Below, one piece after another: positions 45,807 through 55,474 of a stretch of 64,000 nucleotides of DNA. Made by a program: the position numbers and the translations under genes. The notes below the pieces were generated by a model, which saw only the letters and a program-made list of their open reading frames with translations, ran no database searches and was not told where the DNA came from. Position 1 is the stretch's first letter; the number at the start of each line of letters is the position of its first letter. Source of the DNA: Flavobacteriaceae bacterium Ga0077528 (lineage in GTDB: Bacteria; Bacteroidota; Bacteroidia; Flavobacteriales; Flavobacteriaceae). The stretch spans positions 56,832-120,831 of the forward strand of contig LNDX01000008.1 in assembly GCA_001464475.1 (NCBI GenBank), written 5' to 3'.

Positions 45807-47001
45807 TAGAAATCAAATTGTAAAATTTAGTTACTTCATTTTCAGTACCAAAGGTAGTATTTTTCAAATTATTGGTTAAATCCTCTTGAAGCGAACTATT
45901 ACTGATAAGTTGTTCAACTTTTTCGGCAATTGAAATAGCATTCATATCGGCTATCAAACCTGTAACACCATGATCTATTTGATCTTTGGCCGAACTAAAA
46001 TTGCTAACCACTATAGGTTTATGCAATAACTTAGCTTCTTCCAATGAAATGGATTTTCCTTCAAAAAAGGAAGGCAAAATAAAAGCTGAAGCTTTACTAA
46101 TGTATGCATACGGATTACTCTTCAATCCAAGAAAAAACAAATACTCAGAAACTCCATAGTTTTTAGCGTCATTTAAAAGAGCCTCTTTTTGATCGCCATC
46201 TCCAATAAGATACCAACGCACTTTGTGACCTTTTTCAATTAAAATTTTAAGAGCTTCCAAACCCATGAATAATCCTTTTTCTTTGGCAATTCGACCAACA
46301 TAGATAAGATTAAAATAAGTCGAATCAAAATGTACATCAATACGTTCTTTACTTAATTCTGTGATAACCTTTGATGAAATAATATTTTCAATAGTAACGA
46401 TTTTAGAACTAAATTCAGGAAGTTTACTTTGCAATCGTTCCGTCAATCCATCTGAAACAGTGACGATATGATTTAATTTTTCGAAATAGTATTTATCATT
46501 ATCAAAATCTAATTGCAGTTTTTCTAAATCGGTGTGAATCCATCCAATTTTGCTTTTAGCTTTTACTTTATCAATACAAAAATAGATTGGATTTTTCTCT
46601 TGAAAACCTATCGCGACATCATATTCTTTCTCAAGTTTAGAAAGAGCTTTAGCATAGTACTTCCAGAAATACTGTTCTTGCAAAACACCGTTTTTATATT
46701 TTCTAGACAATAGAAACAAAACAATTCTTAAATAAATAGCACGAAAATTAAAGCTCTTAACAGCTTTTAAAACAGCACTTTTGGTGCTTGAATACAAATA
46801 AGGCACAATGGCTTGTTCCTCTAGAACCAATACTTCTTTAGGAAGATTTTCAAAAAAAACACCTTCGTGCTTGAACACAAATAAATCTACAGCATACTTT
46901 GAATAATCTATGGTTTGCAAAAGAGAAACAAGTGATTTCTCAGCACCGCCACAGTTCAGATTATTGATAATAAAAAGAAGATTTTTTTTATTTTCAGACA
47001 T
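45799..47001 (-). CDS. Glycosyltransferase family 4
   Basis: 400 residues. LLFIINNLNCGGAEKSLVSLL is the acceptor loop; IYVGRIAKEKGLFMGLEAL opens the donor domain; FILPSFFEGKSISLEEAKLLHKP contains the EX7E pair in the EGKSIxLxEAK form. The neighbour at 46994 has the same layout and many shared motifs, so the two are tandem duplicates. The overlap with it is eight bases. Retaining transferase; donor unknown. Confidence 0.9.
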   Translation of the reverse strand: MSENKKNLLFIINNLNCGGAEKSLVSLLQTIDYSKYAVDLFVFKHEGVFFENLPKEVLVLEEQAIVPYLYSSTKSAVLKAVKSFNFRAIYLRIVLFLLSRKYKNGVLQEQYFWKYYAKALSKLEKEYDVAIGFQEKNPIYFCIDKVKAKSKIGWIHTDLEKLQLDFDNDKYYFEKLNHIVTVSDGLTERLQSKLPEFSSKIVTIENIISSKVITELSKERIDVHFDSTYFNLIYVGRIAKEKGLFMGLEALKILIEKGHKVRWYLIGDGDQKEALLNDAKNYGVSEYLFFLGLKSNPYAYISKASAFILPSFFEGKSISLEEAKLLHKPIVVSNFSSAKDQIDHGVTGLIADMNAISIAEKVEQLISNSSLQEDLTNNLKNTTFGTENEVTKFYNLISNG

Positions 47002-48178
47002 TTACTATAGTATAAAATTTATCTATTTCATCTTCTGAACCTAAAGATGCTTTAGATAAATGTAAAGATAATTCATTTTGTAAACTCTCATTTTGCAATA
47101 AACTTGTTAAAGCATCTGCCAAACTATTGGCATCCATCTCACAAATAATTCCATTTTTTAAATGGTTAATTTGGTCTTTTGCTGTGGTAAAATTGGTAAC
47201 CACAATCGGTTTATGCAAAAGCTTTGCTTCATCCAATGCAATTGATTTTCCTTCATATCTTGAAGGTTGCACAAAAATTGTGGTTTGCTTTATATAAGGA
47301 TAGGGATTCTCTTTAATGCCCAACAAAACAACATACTTTTCTAAACCATTCTTAGTTATTGCTTGTTCTAAAGCTGTTCGCTCTGCTCCTTCACCAATGA
47401 TGTACCAAACAAAATTTAAACCTTGCTTTTTCAATAGTGCAGCTGCTTCAACTGCTATGTCAAATCCTTTTTGTGGGTGCAATCGACCTATTGACAACAA
47501 ACTTGGTTTTGAAGTATCTATGGTTACTTGTTCTTCTGCCATTTGATGAATTAATTTGGCAGAAACTATATTATATAACAATTGCACTTTATCTTTTTGA
47601 GTAGGAAAAACTTCTTTTAAAACCGTCACACATTGCTCCGATACCGTGGCTATGGTATTCAACTTTTCAAAATAAGGCAAATCGAAAGAAGCGTCTAAAT
47701 CCAATTTCACATAATCGTTGTGAATAAAACCAATCTTTCTTTTTGCTTTTACGCAATCAACCACAAAGTAAATAGAAGATTTTTCTAAAAATCCAATGGC
47801 TGCATCATATTCTTTTGGAAGTGAAGCAATTGATTTCTTCAAATGGTTCCAAGAATATTGCTCGGCTTTTCCTTTATTTTTGATAACATTAGATTTAAAT
47901 GTATAAAACAATCTTGAAAATGCCATACCCATTTTTCCTTGCTTTAAAAAACTAACAATAGCAGAAGACAATCCAGAAGTAAAGGTTTTATAATCATCGT
48001 TAAGATATAGTAGCTTAACATTTTTAGGCAATTGCTTTAAGAAGATTCCTTTTGGCGCAAACAATATCAAATCTACATCATACTGGTCATAGTCGATGCA
48101 GTTCAATAAAGTCACCAAACTCTTTTCACCGCCTCCGGCTTCAAGACTTGGAAGTACAAAAAGTAATTGTTGCTTCAT
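46994..48178 (-). CDS. Glycosyltransferase family 4
   Basis: 394 residues. LLFVLPSLEAGGGEKSLVTLL, LSIGRLHPQKGFDIAVEAA and FVQPSRYEGKSIALDEAKLLHKP are its GT4 landmarks, with both Glu of EX7E present. It parallels the next gene (45799-47001) closely: GEKSLVxLL, DYxxYxVDLxxF and the EGKSIxLxEAKLLHKPIVVxNF string are shared, so one copy arose by tandem duplication. The start ATG overlaps the pyruvyltransferase stop by one base. Donor unknown. Confidence 0.9.
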   Translation of the reverse strand: MKQQLLFVLPSLEAGGGEKSLVTLLNCIDYDQYDVDLILFAPKGIFLKQLPKNVKLLYLNDDYKTFTSGLSSAIVSFLKQGKMGMAFSRLFYTFKSNVIKNKGKAEQYSWNHLKKSIASLPKEYDAAIGFLEKSSIYFVVDCVKAKRKIGFIHNDYVKLDLDASFDLPYFEKLNTIATVSEQCVTVLKEVFPTQKDKVQLLYNIVSAKLIHQMAEEQVTIDTSKPSLLSIGRLHPQKGFDIAVEAAALLKKQGLNFVWYIIGEGAERTALEQAITKNGLEKYVVLLGIKENPYPYIKQTTIFVQPSRYEGKSIALDEAKLLHKPIVVTNFTTAKDQINHLKNGIICEMDANSLADALTSLLQNESLQNELSLHLSKASLGSEDEIDKFYTIVNV

Positions 48179-49335
48179 TAAGTTAATTCAAATAAATACG
48201 TTACCGCTTTCTTAGCATTTTCTTTTATAGTAGGAATGTTATTAGCCAAAGTTAGTATTAGCTCTTGTTCTTCTGATACCATTTCATCAAAGGCGGCAAT
48301 TAATTTCTTACTATCTGAAATTTCATTGATACTTAAAACTAATTTTTCTGAACCAAAAATATCTTTAGCTATTCCTTTCGATTTTACGCTATATCCCAAA
48401 ACTAAAGTTGGAATTAAAGACGAATAAGCTGCAATAGTAGCATGTGTTCTGGCGCCAATAAAGAAACGCATTTTGGAAATTAACCCTTTATATTCAATAG
48501 CATTCAAGTTATTTGGCAAAAGTAAAACACGTCCAGTAGTTTTAAAATCATTATAGAATTGTTGCAATACTTCATAATCATCATTACCTTTAATAAACAC
48601 ATGTGGTGTCAATGCAATGGTCATATCTGTAGTATCAATAATATGCTGAATAAGTTGGTAAGCCGCTTGTTTAGATGCTTCATTGCGTTTCCAAACCAGT
48701 GGACTAAAATTGAACCCAATAGTATTACCCTCTTGCCAACCTTCAGGCGTTTGCATTTCCTCTTTTTGCATAGTAAAAGCACCATCAGCAACCAATTTTA
48801 CTTTAGAAATACCTTTGTCTTTAAGAATGTTATAGGTAAGTGTTTCACGTGCTAAGACTAAATCCATCGATTTTAAATCGGCAATTTTAGCGTCAGATAA
48901 ATCTTCATCACCAATGGAAGAACCCCAAAGAATCAATTTCTTTCCTGCTTGTTTTATTAGTTTATCAACTTCATAAATCCAAGGTTGTTCACCATAACAA
49001 TAGTTATCGCCTCCAATAGATAGAAAAACATCATGCTCTGGAATTAATTTAATGATAGCATCAAACTTTGCTCTATAATAATAGGTTTCGTCATTTTGAA
49101 ATTTCACTTTCAATGCCGAAACGATTCCTTTAAATGAAAATCTATTTATGTCCAATTGTCTTGTATCATATACCTTATCGATTTTAGGAATATGCAAATC
49201 GGATTGATAATCAAAAGAAGCTAAATTGATGATAGTTTCTGGATATTTGGCTTTAATCAAATCAACTGCCGATCGCACAATAGCTTCGCATCCTCTATTC
49301 AAACTTCCGGCGTGAAAAAATAATAATATCTTCAT
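48178..49335 (-). CDS. Polysaccharide pyruvyl transferase family protein
   Basis: 385 residues. LLFFHAGSLNRGCEAIVRSAVDLI is the typical N-terminal GxLNxGxExxxxS motif, followed by FLSIGGDNYCYG and KKLILWGSSIGDEDL, SMDLVLARETLTYNIL and GARTHATIAAYSSLIPTLVLGYS, all landmarks of the CsaB/WcaK pyruvyltransferase family. Members add a pyruvate ketal from PEP to a sugar of the exported glycan. Being inside a long GT cassette supports that use. Whether the ketal goes to Gal, Man or another residue is not visible. Confidence 0.88.
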   Translation of the reverse strand: MKILLFFHAGSLNRGCEAIVRSAVDLIKAKYPETIINLASFDYQSDLHIPKIDKVYDTRQLDINRFSFKGIVSALKVKFQNDETYYYRAKFDAIIKLIPEHDVFLSIGGDNYCYGEQPWIYEVDKLIKQAGKKLILWGSSIGDEDLSDAKIADLKSMDLVLARETLTYNILKDKGISKVKLVADGAFTMQKEEMQTPEGWQEGNTIGFNFSPLVWKRNEASKQAAYQLIQHIIDTTDMTIALTPHVFIKGNDDYEVLQQFYNDFKTTGRVLLLPNNLNAIEYKGLISKMRFFIGARTHATIAAYSSLIPTLVLGYSVKSKGIAKDIFGSEKLVLSINEISDSKKLIAAFDEMVSEEQELILTLANNIPTIKENAKKAVTYLFELT

Positions 49336-49339
49336 AAAT

Positions 49340-50371
49340 TTATCTTTTGTTTCTTTTATTACTGTACCCTATAACCAATGAAATTATAAAAGGTAATTTA
49401 TATTTTATAGCAAATAATAGTAGTTGTTCGTATTTCGATTTTTGTAAAAATACAGTTTTATAATAGTCTTTAAAAATTTTGATTGTAGTTTTACTTTTTA
49501 GTAACTCACTAACCAATCTTTTTCGGGTAGCACCATTTATATCATTTTGTGGATTATGGTAATCATGTAATAACGAAACTATCTTACTAAGGTACTTATA
49601 AGCTTTCAAGTATTGAACTTCTTTTGCATCTAAAAATTCATTTTGCAAATGTGAATAGTCATTTTCATACTCTTGCTCAATACGTTGAAAATAGTTTTTG
49701 CCAACTATATTTCGTGTAGCACTTCCTGAAACATCAATGTAATGATAACCAGCATAAGATAAGAAATATACTTTGTCAGCTTTAGCAAAACACAGACTAT
49801 TAAACCAACCATCTTCTCCAAGCGCAACGCCTTTAGGAAAAATGATGGCATTTTCTTTTATTAAACTCGTCCTATAGAGTTTATTCCAAATGGAATTTAT
49901 AGTTTCATGACTTATAAAATAAGGAACAATATCTTTCTTTATAGTAACCGATTCATAAACTGTATGTTCTTTAAATGGCGCTTTGGAGGTAAATGCAGTT
50001 CCATCTTGTGAGGAAAAATAATTACAAACCGTTATATCCAAATGGTGCTTTTCAGCTGTTTGGTATAAGGTATCAAAGAAATTATATTCTACATAATCAT
50101 CAGCGTCAACAAAACCAATATAGGTGCCTTGAGCAATTTTTAAACCGTTGTTACGAGCCTCACTTACACCTTGATTTTCTTGACTTATTAATTTAACTCG
50201 ACTATCCTTTTGCTGAAAACGTTCCAAAATAGATAGACTAGCATCTGTAGAACCATCATTCACAAAAATAAATTCGCAAGAAGCTAAGGTTTGTGACAAC
50301 AACGAGTTGATACAGCGCTCAAGGAACTTGTCGGCATTATAAACAGGAATGATTACAGAGATGGTCACCAT
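49340..50371 (-). CDS. Glycosyltransferase family 2
   Basis: 343 residues. ISVIIPVYNADKFLERCINSLL, FIFVNDGSTDAS, NQGVSEARNNGL and YIGFVDADDYVEY (metal motif) are standard GT2 landmarks, and FPKGVALGEDGWFNSLC gives the ED motif of the catalytic base. The last residues are hydrophobic and basic (LPFIISLVIGYSNKR), likely membrane contact. It is the first of three GT2 genes in a row (49340, 50378, 51373), each separated by 2-6 bases. Sugar unknown. Confidence 0.9.
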   Translation of the reverse strand: MVTISVIIPVYNADKFLERCINSLLSQTLASCEFIFVNDGSTDASLSILERFQQKDSRVKLISQENQGVSEARNNGLKIAQGTYIGFVDADDYVEYNFFDTLYQTAEKHHLDITVCNYFSSQDGTAFTSKAPFKEHTVYESVTIKKDIVPYFISHETINSIWNKLYRTSLIKENAIIFPKGVALGEDGWFNSLCFAKADKVYFLSYAGYHYIDVSGSATRNIVGKNYFQRIEQEYENDYSHLQNEFLDAKEVQYLKAYKYLSKIVSLLHDYHNPQNDINGATRKRLVSELLKSKTTIKIFKDYYKTVFLQKSKYEQLLLFAIKYKLPFIISLVIGYSNKRNKR

Positions 50372-50377
50372 AGCTTT

Positions 50378-51370
50378 TTATTTTTTTAGACGCTTTTTAA
50401 TGTTGTGAGCCAATAAATATACTTTCTGCTTATAAACTAAATACTTTTGATAGGCTGAAAACATAAAGAAACTGCCATTTAGATAAGGAAATTTTTCTGA
50501 CATGTCAACAAGAATACGATTTAAACCAAGGTCTTTCATAACCGATTGAACTTCATTAAATCGTTTTTCATTCATTTCTGGCATAATACTTAACTCTACT
50601 ATTCTTGTCATAAAAATAGTAATAACTGCATCAAAGAACTTTTGTTGAATTGCAGTTGGATTTGGATGAACTTCTTTTTGAAAAGCTCTAATATTTTTTA
50701 TCCCTTTGATATAACCATGATAAGAACGTTCAGTATAACCTTGTTTACTTATAGAGTTCATTCTAAAAGTATATTTATAGTAAGGAATATCAATATAAGA
50801 ACAACGAGAAGCTCTGGTTTGCGACAACGCATTAAAAACGGTTTCGGTTCCTAAAAGGATTTCTTTATCAAAGATAAACCCTTGGGTTAATGACCTTCTG
50901 TATAAAGTAGCCGGAAAAGTTCTTCTTGGATGTTCAAATCCAGGCAAAATCTCTTTAGGATTTCCACAATCAGGTAGCTCTTGAAGATAGTTTCCGTTTT
51001 CATCATATTGAGTCATTCTTAGGTAAAGAATGTCTAGGTTTTCACCTTCTGCTTTCTTCATTATTGTTCCCAAACTATAGTGTTCGATAGCATCGTCTGA
51101 ATCTAAAAAAGTAAGATAAGTACCTCGAGCTTTTTCTAGTCCTCTATTTCTTGCTTCAGAATCGCCAGCATTTTTTTGATCTATTAAAACTAGATTTTTA
51201 TGTTTGCTTTCATACTCTTTTAAAATAGCCAGAGAATTATCAGTAGAACCATCATTAATGGCAATTAGCTCATAATCATCTTCTGATAAATCCTGATTAA
51301 AAACACTGTCAAGACATCTTACTAGATAACTTTCAGTGTTGTAAATGGGTAAAACGATACTTAACTTCAT
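50378..51370 (-). CDS. Glycosyltransferase family 2
   Basis: 330 residues. LSIVLPIYNTESYLVRCLDSV, LIAINDGSTDNS, NAGDSEARNRGL and YLTFLDSDDAIEHY are the GT2 core. In the acceptor half, ILLGTETVFNALSQT stands where the ED motif is usual, so the catalytic base is one residue different (TE). The gene lies three bases after its neighbour in the GT2 triplet. Inverting transferase; donor unknown. Confidence 0.88.
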   Translation of the reverse strand: MKLSIVLPIYNTESYLVRCLDSVFNQDLSEDDYELIAINDGSTDNSLAILKEYESKHKNLVLIDQKNAGDSEARNRGLEKARGTYLTFLDSDDAIEHYSLGTIMKKAEGENLDILYLRMTQYDENGNYLQELPDCGNPKEILPGFEHPRRTFPATLYRRSLTQGFIFDKEILLGTETVFNALSQTRASRCSYIDIPYYKYTFRMNSISKQGYTERSYHGYIKGIKNIRAFQKEVHPNPTAIQQKFFDAVITIFMTRIVELSIMPEMNEKRFNEVQSVMKDLGLNRILVDMSEKFPYLNGSFFMFSAYQKYLVYKQKVYLLAHNIKKRLKK

Positions 51371-51372
51371 AA

Positions 51373-52353
51373 TTATTTGTTTGGTTTTAGTAGTGATAAA
51401 GCAATTAAAAATAGAAGAGCATTAAGTTGCAAGGAACATTTAATCAGCCAATTTTTTTTAGAATGATTAAATTGTGTTCCTTCTGATTTAAAACCTTTTA
51501 ACCAAGGACTAAGTGCTTTTACTTGTGAATACTTTTCAACAAATGTGGTTGTTTCTAATAAAACATATTGATTCAACAATTCATATAAAATACGTTTGTA
51601 GGCATTTCCTTTTTTTAATAAAAATGATTTATCAATATCATTTATTATTTCGAAAAGTTGTAATAATGCTACATAAGAATTCATTCTTTTTACTAAATTT
51701 TCTTTTGATGCTAAGGTGGTAATACTATTTTCACGACGTCTGTAATAGTATAATCCATCTTTAATTTTAGCAATAGATGTTATACGCCCAAAACAGCCGA
51801 AATTAAAATAATCATCTTCATGTAGCTGATTTACTTTGAAAGTAAGCTGATGCTTTTCTAAAAAATCCCTACTGTAAATATGTGACCAAGCACTTGGAAA
51901 GAAAAAAGTTGATTTTAAGATATAGTCATTTCCTGTTGTGAGTGTAATTGATTGTGAGTAAGCTATTTCAGAAAACTTATTTGTGTCTTCAAAATAATTT
52001 ATAAATGAAAAGCCAAGAACCTCGCATTCTAACTTTGATAAATTATAAACAAGAATTTCTATAGCATTGGAAACAATCCAGTCATCACTATCAACAAACC
52101 AAATATAATCTCCTGTAGCTTTCGGTAGTCCAAAATTTCTAGCGTCGCTTAATCCTCCATTAGTTTTATTAAGTAGTAAAATTCGAGAATCTTTTTGAAG
52201 ATACTCTTCACAAATTGATAGCGAATTATCCTTAGAACCATCATTTACTAAAATGATTTCAATATTTTTATAGCTTTGACTTAATACACTATCAAGACAT
52301 TGCCTCAAATACTGGGCGACATTATAAACTGGGATAATTACTGAAATCTTCAT
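51373..52353 (-). CDS. Glycosyltransferase family 2
   Basis: 326 residues. ISVIIPVYNVAQYLRQCLDSVL, IILVNDGSKDNSL, NGGLSDARNFGL and YIWFVDSDDWIV are the donor-domain landmarks; KVNQLHEDDYFNFGC carries the ED motif. The C-terminal hydrophobic helix (LQLNALLFLIALSLL) should bind the membrane. Eight bases after the GT-D gene. Donor unknown. Confidence 0.9.
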   Translation of the reverse strand: MKISVIIPVYNVAQYLRQCLDSVLSQSYKNIEIILVNDGSKDNSLSICEEYLQKDSRILLLNKTNGGLSDARNFGLPKATGDYIWFVDSDDWIVSNAIEILVYNLSKLECEVLGFSFINYFEDTNKFSEIAYSQSITLTTGNDYILKSTFFFPSAWSHIYSRDFLEKHQLTFKVNQLHEDDYFNFGCFGRITSIAKIKDGLYYYRRRENSITTLASKENLVKRMNSYVALLQLFEIINDIDKSFLLKKGNAYKRILYELLNQYVLLETTTFVEKYSQVKALSPWLKGFKSEGTQFNHSKKNWLIKCSLQLNALLFLIALSLLKPNK

Positions 52354-52361
52354 TCGCTATT

Positions 52362-53276
52362 TTATAAACCTATTTTACCAATAATACTTTCTAAATAAGC
52401 GGTTTTATACTGCTCAGGAATTTCATAGTCCTCTTTATCTCTTGTTTCACTCACGTATCTTCCTTTGATAGGCATAACGCGTTCCGCTTTCATAAGCATC
52501 CACATATATTCAACATCTATATGACCTACATCTAATGCTTTGTATCCTAATTTTGCTAAATCATAACTCAATACAGAAGCCGTTGGTCCTAGTGCTATTA
52601 GAATTACTTTATCCTTTCCGTGTTTTATGGCTGCTTCCAAAATAGCATCATACGAATTGAAAGCATTCTTTGACGGACACAACAATCGTTTAATTCCGGT
52701 TGCATTATCAAACAAGTCGTTTCCTACTCCCATTCTTGATAATTCACCTTCTATAAGTAGTAAATCTTTCTTGTCCCAAAGTTGTTTCAATAATTTAGCA
52801 ATTCTATGTGAAATACTTTTATCGGTTTGACCTAAATAAAATCTTGTAATTCCGGCATTTCCAAAAACTTTCCTTCCTTTAAAATAGGGATACAATTCTT
52901 TTCCGTTGTTGTTGATGTAGGTATACCAAAAATATTTTGCATTAAGTCGCTCACCTTTCATAGAATAAATAGGTCCAGGAATGGCTACAATTAAATTATC
53001 TAAATTAGATTGTAATACTTCTAATAATCGTTTAGACAATAAGGCATCATGGGCTTGATAATTGGGATTTGCTTTTTGCATCACCACATTAAACTCAGCA
53101 TCTCCATAACGAGTGATACTCTTGTCATTTTTAACCAAATCAATAATAGTTTCTTCCATAGACATGACTTTAATTTTAGGCAGAAAAATCCTTTTATTGA
53201 GCGTTCTCAAATACCAATAGTAAAACTCTAGTTTTTTATTTTTGAGTAATAGCTTTTTTAATGCTGATGCTATCAT
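52362..53276 (-). CDS. GT-D fold glycosyltransferase (DUF1792 type)
   Basis: 304 residues. NDKSITRYGDAEFNVV around residues 51-64 matches the R-Y-G-D-x-E motif of GT-D enzymes (DUF1792, Streptococcus GtfA-adjacent dGT1 type), in which Asp59 and Glu61 bind metal and donor. IVAIPGPIYS, RKVFGNAGITRFYLGQ, LLIEGELSRMGVGNDLFD and VILIALGPTASVLSYDLAKLGYKALDVGHID agree with the rest of the fold. A third glycosyltransferase fold in this locus. Transfers a hexose in known cases; donor here unknown. Confidence 0.82.
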   Translation of the reverse strand: MIASALKKLLLKNKKLEFYYWYLRTLNKRIFLPKIKVMSMEETIIDLVKNDKSITRYGDAEFNVVMQKANPNYQAHDALLSKRLLEVLQSNLDNLIVAIPGPIYSMKGERLNAKYFWYTYINNNGKELYPYFKGRKVFGNAGITRFYLGQTDKSISHRIAKLLKQLWDKKDLLLIEGELSRMGVGNDLFDNATGIKRLLCPSKNAFNSYDAILEAAIKHGKDKVILIALGPTASVLSYDLAKLGYKALDVGHIDVEYMWMLMKAERVMPIKGRYVSETRDKEDYEIPEQYKTAYLESIIGKIGL

Positions 53277-53310
53277 AATTTAACTTTTTTTGAAAGAAAT
53301 TTGTTCTAAT

Positions 53311-54231
53311 TTAGTATAAAAGCAACCTAATATAAATCATGATATGATACCATTTTGATTTAAAATTAGGTGCATATTTTATAATCATTAAAAGATGTGT
53401 TCTACTTAGTTTTTTATCCACTTTTGAAGCTGCTACATAATTTTTACTAGCAAATTCGAAAATGATTCTATTCAATGAACTATTACATTTTTCTCTTAAT
53501 TCTTTGGTATCACAGTAGCTCAATAAAATTTCTTTCAATCGAATCAAATCCAAAACATTTTCTCCTGTTAACGACTTACTCGATGTACTTGAAGTATCAT
53601 GAACTCGATAACATGCTAATGGTGTTGTAATGTAACCCATTGGATAATGCTTAGCAATACGTGCCCACATTTCCCAATCTTCTGTCCATGATAAAGCTGG
53701 ATTAAAAGTTCCTATGGTTTGATAAACTTCTTTTTTAACAGTAATCGATGGTGTTTGTATAAATTGATCGGTTACTTCAATTGAAAAAAAATCTTTTAAA
53801 ACGCCATTTTTTTCTTGCATTAAAGCTGATGTATGGATAATTTCTCCAACACCATTGACATTATAATTTCTACTAAAACAAGCCTTTATCTCAGGAAAGT
53901 CAGCATACATTTTTAACATTGCTGTATAAAATCCAGGCAAAACATAATCATCGCCATGCAACAAATGAATAATTTCACCTTCGGCACGATTGATTGCCGT
54001 TTGAAAATTTTTCACGTGCTTAACGTTCTTTTCTTGTCTAAAAAAACGAACTCTACCTCTACCATGATCCTTAACTATTTGTTCTGGATTATCAGTTGAG
54101 CAATCGTCGATAACTTCTATCTGCATAAGTTCTTCACCCAAATCTTGGTCTAAAACCGACTCAATTGTTTTTTGCAACAAATGAGCACAATTATAGGTGG
54201 GAATCATTACAGAAATCTTTTTTTCAGCCAT
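53311..54231 (-). CDS. Glycosyltransferase family 2
   Basis: The best start is ATG at 54231 (306 residues); a TTG at 54249 would add six residues and looks unneeded. KISVMIPTYNCAHLLQKTIESVL, IEVIDDCSTDN and IIHLLHGDDYVLPGFY (metal motif as H-G-D-D) are GT2 landmarks. NPALSWTEDWEMWARIAKHYP shows the ED motif of the catalytic base. HGDD in place of DxDD is common in this branch. Four bases follow the GH99-like gene. Donor unknown. Confidence 0.88.
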   Translation of the reverse strand: MAEKKISVMIPTYNCAHLLQKTIESVLDQDLGEELMQIEVIDDCSTDNPEQIVKDHGRGRVRFFRQEKNVKHVKNFQTAINRAEGEIIHLLHGDDYVLPGFYTAMLKMYADFPEIKACFSRNYNVNGVGEIIHTSALMQEKNGVLKDFFSIEVTDQFIQTPSITVKKEVYQTIGTFNPALSWTEDWEMWARIAKHYPMGYITTPLACYRVHDTSSTSSKSLTGENVLDLIRLKEILLSYCDTKELREKCNSSLNRIIFEFASKNYVAASKVDKKLSRTHLLMIIKYAPNFKSKWYHIMIYIRLLLY

Positions 54232-54252
54232 AACTTTATACAAAGGCAACTA

Positions 54253-55401
54253 TTATTGCTTTACTCCGTTAAATTTTTCTTTTACTCTTTTTATAACCTC
54301 AAGGTATTGGTGACCCCATTTAGCATCAGGTTCTAAATAATTTCCTTCTGCCCATTCGTTCCAAGACTTTAAGAAAACCAATTGGTGTTCAGAATCATTA
54401 TTAGCTACATAGTCACAAGCTTCTGTTAAGTGTTGTTCCCAAAGTTCTGGCGTTGAATTATTTAACACCACACCTTTGTGACCTGCTCTTGCTGTATTAT
54501 CCCAATCATTTACTGCACAAGGGAAAAAATCATAATCATACTGTTCTGGCGGTAACAAATATTTGATAGCTTCTTTGTATTCTACAAGTAGAGGTTTTTT
54601 TCTGTTTTCAAAATCTAGATCTAACTTCTCTTCTCCAAAGAAGAACTTTTTAACGCGCTTTTTCAACAACTCCATTCTTGTAAAAGTTTGATACAACGGA
54701 CCAGTCACATAGCGTAAACTAGTAAATTGTGAAACTCCAACGCCACCATCAAAACCATAGTCTATTGGATTCCAATTTTCTGGACATCTTGTAGCCATAA
54801 TATATAAATCTCCAATTCCTGCTTCTTTGGCACATGCTCTAAAAGTGGTGACAAACAAATCTAAATCGTCAATTAAGTAAGGCGCATATACATTAAACAA
54901 ACACTTACCGTCTATTTTTATGTAACGTTCATCTTTAAAAGCAGGTAGAAGATAATTAAAGTGATCAATATAATCTTGTTTTCCTGGATAGAGTTGTTCT
55001 AAAAGCGTTTGTTTAGAATCGCCTCCAAACCAAATTCCTTTCCAAGTTTCGTTAGCCCAACATACACAAAAAGGAAAATCGGGTGTTTTAAATTTGATTA
55101 CCTCTTCTAAAGGTCGCTCTAGAACTTTTTTACCATTACCAAACCAATAGTGATAATAACAAAATCCATCAACACCATAGTCTTTAGCTAATTGTGCTTG
55201 ATGTTCTCTTACCTCTGGAACTCTTAAATCATAAAATCCCAAATCGGCTGGTAAACGAGGTTGGAAATGACCTTCAAACAAAGGCTTTGCCTTAGCAACA
55301 TTAGTCCATTCTGTAAATCCTTTTCCCCACCATTGATCATTCTCTGGAATGGGATGGTACTGTGGTAAATAGTAAGCTAAAAATTTAATATTCTTTGACA
55401 T
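54253..55401 (-). CDS. WbsX-like glycoside hydrolase family 99-related protein
   Basis: 382 residues. FLAYYLPQYHPIPENDQWWG and FTEWTNVAKAKPLF are the hallmark of the GH99-like (WbsX) domain, and YGVDGFCYYHYWF, CVCWANETW and FLKSWNEWAEGNYLEPD follow at the expected places. NEWAEG carries likely acidic catalytic residues. Such proteins are frequent in O-antigen and rhamnan loci, where their exact action (endo-mannosidase, or transfer) is not settled. No signal peptide, so cytoplasmic. Common partner of GT genes here. Confidence 0.87.
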   Translation of the reverse strand: MSKNIKFLAYYLPQYHPIPENDQWWGKGFTEWTNVAKAKPLFEGHFQPRLPADLGFYDLRVPEVREHQAQLAKDYGVDGFCYYHYWFGNGKKVLERPLEEVIKFKTPDFPFCVCWANETWKGIWFGGDSKQTLLEQLYPGKQDYIDHFNYLLPAFKDERYIKIDGKCLFNVYAPYLIDDLDLFVTTFRACAKEAGIGDLYIMATRCPENWNPIDYGFDGGVGVSQFTSLRYVTGPLYQTFTRMELLKKRVKKFFFGEEKLDLDFENRKKPLLVEYKEAIKYLLPPEQYDYDFFPCAVNDWDNTARAGHKGVVLNNSTPELWEQHLTEACDYVANNDSEHQLVFLKSWNEWAEGNYLEPDAKWGHQYLEVIKRVKEKFNGVKQ

Positions 55402-55474
55402 ACTTAAACTTTATATTTTTTTTTAAAACTAACTGATTTTTTATAAAATAATTTATTAAATGTATTTCTTTAAT

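Noticed and set aside
53311..54249. TTG at 54249 as the GT2 start
   Set aside because: ATG at 54231 gives the usual short lead before the first strand of the fold.
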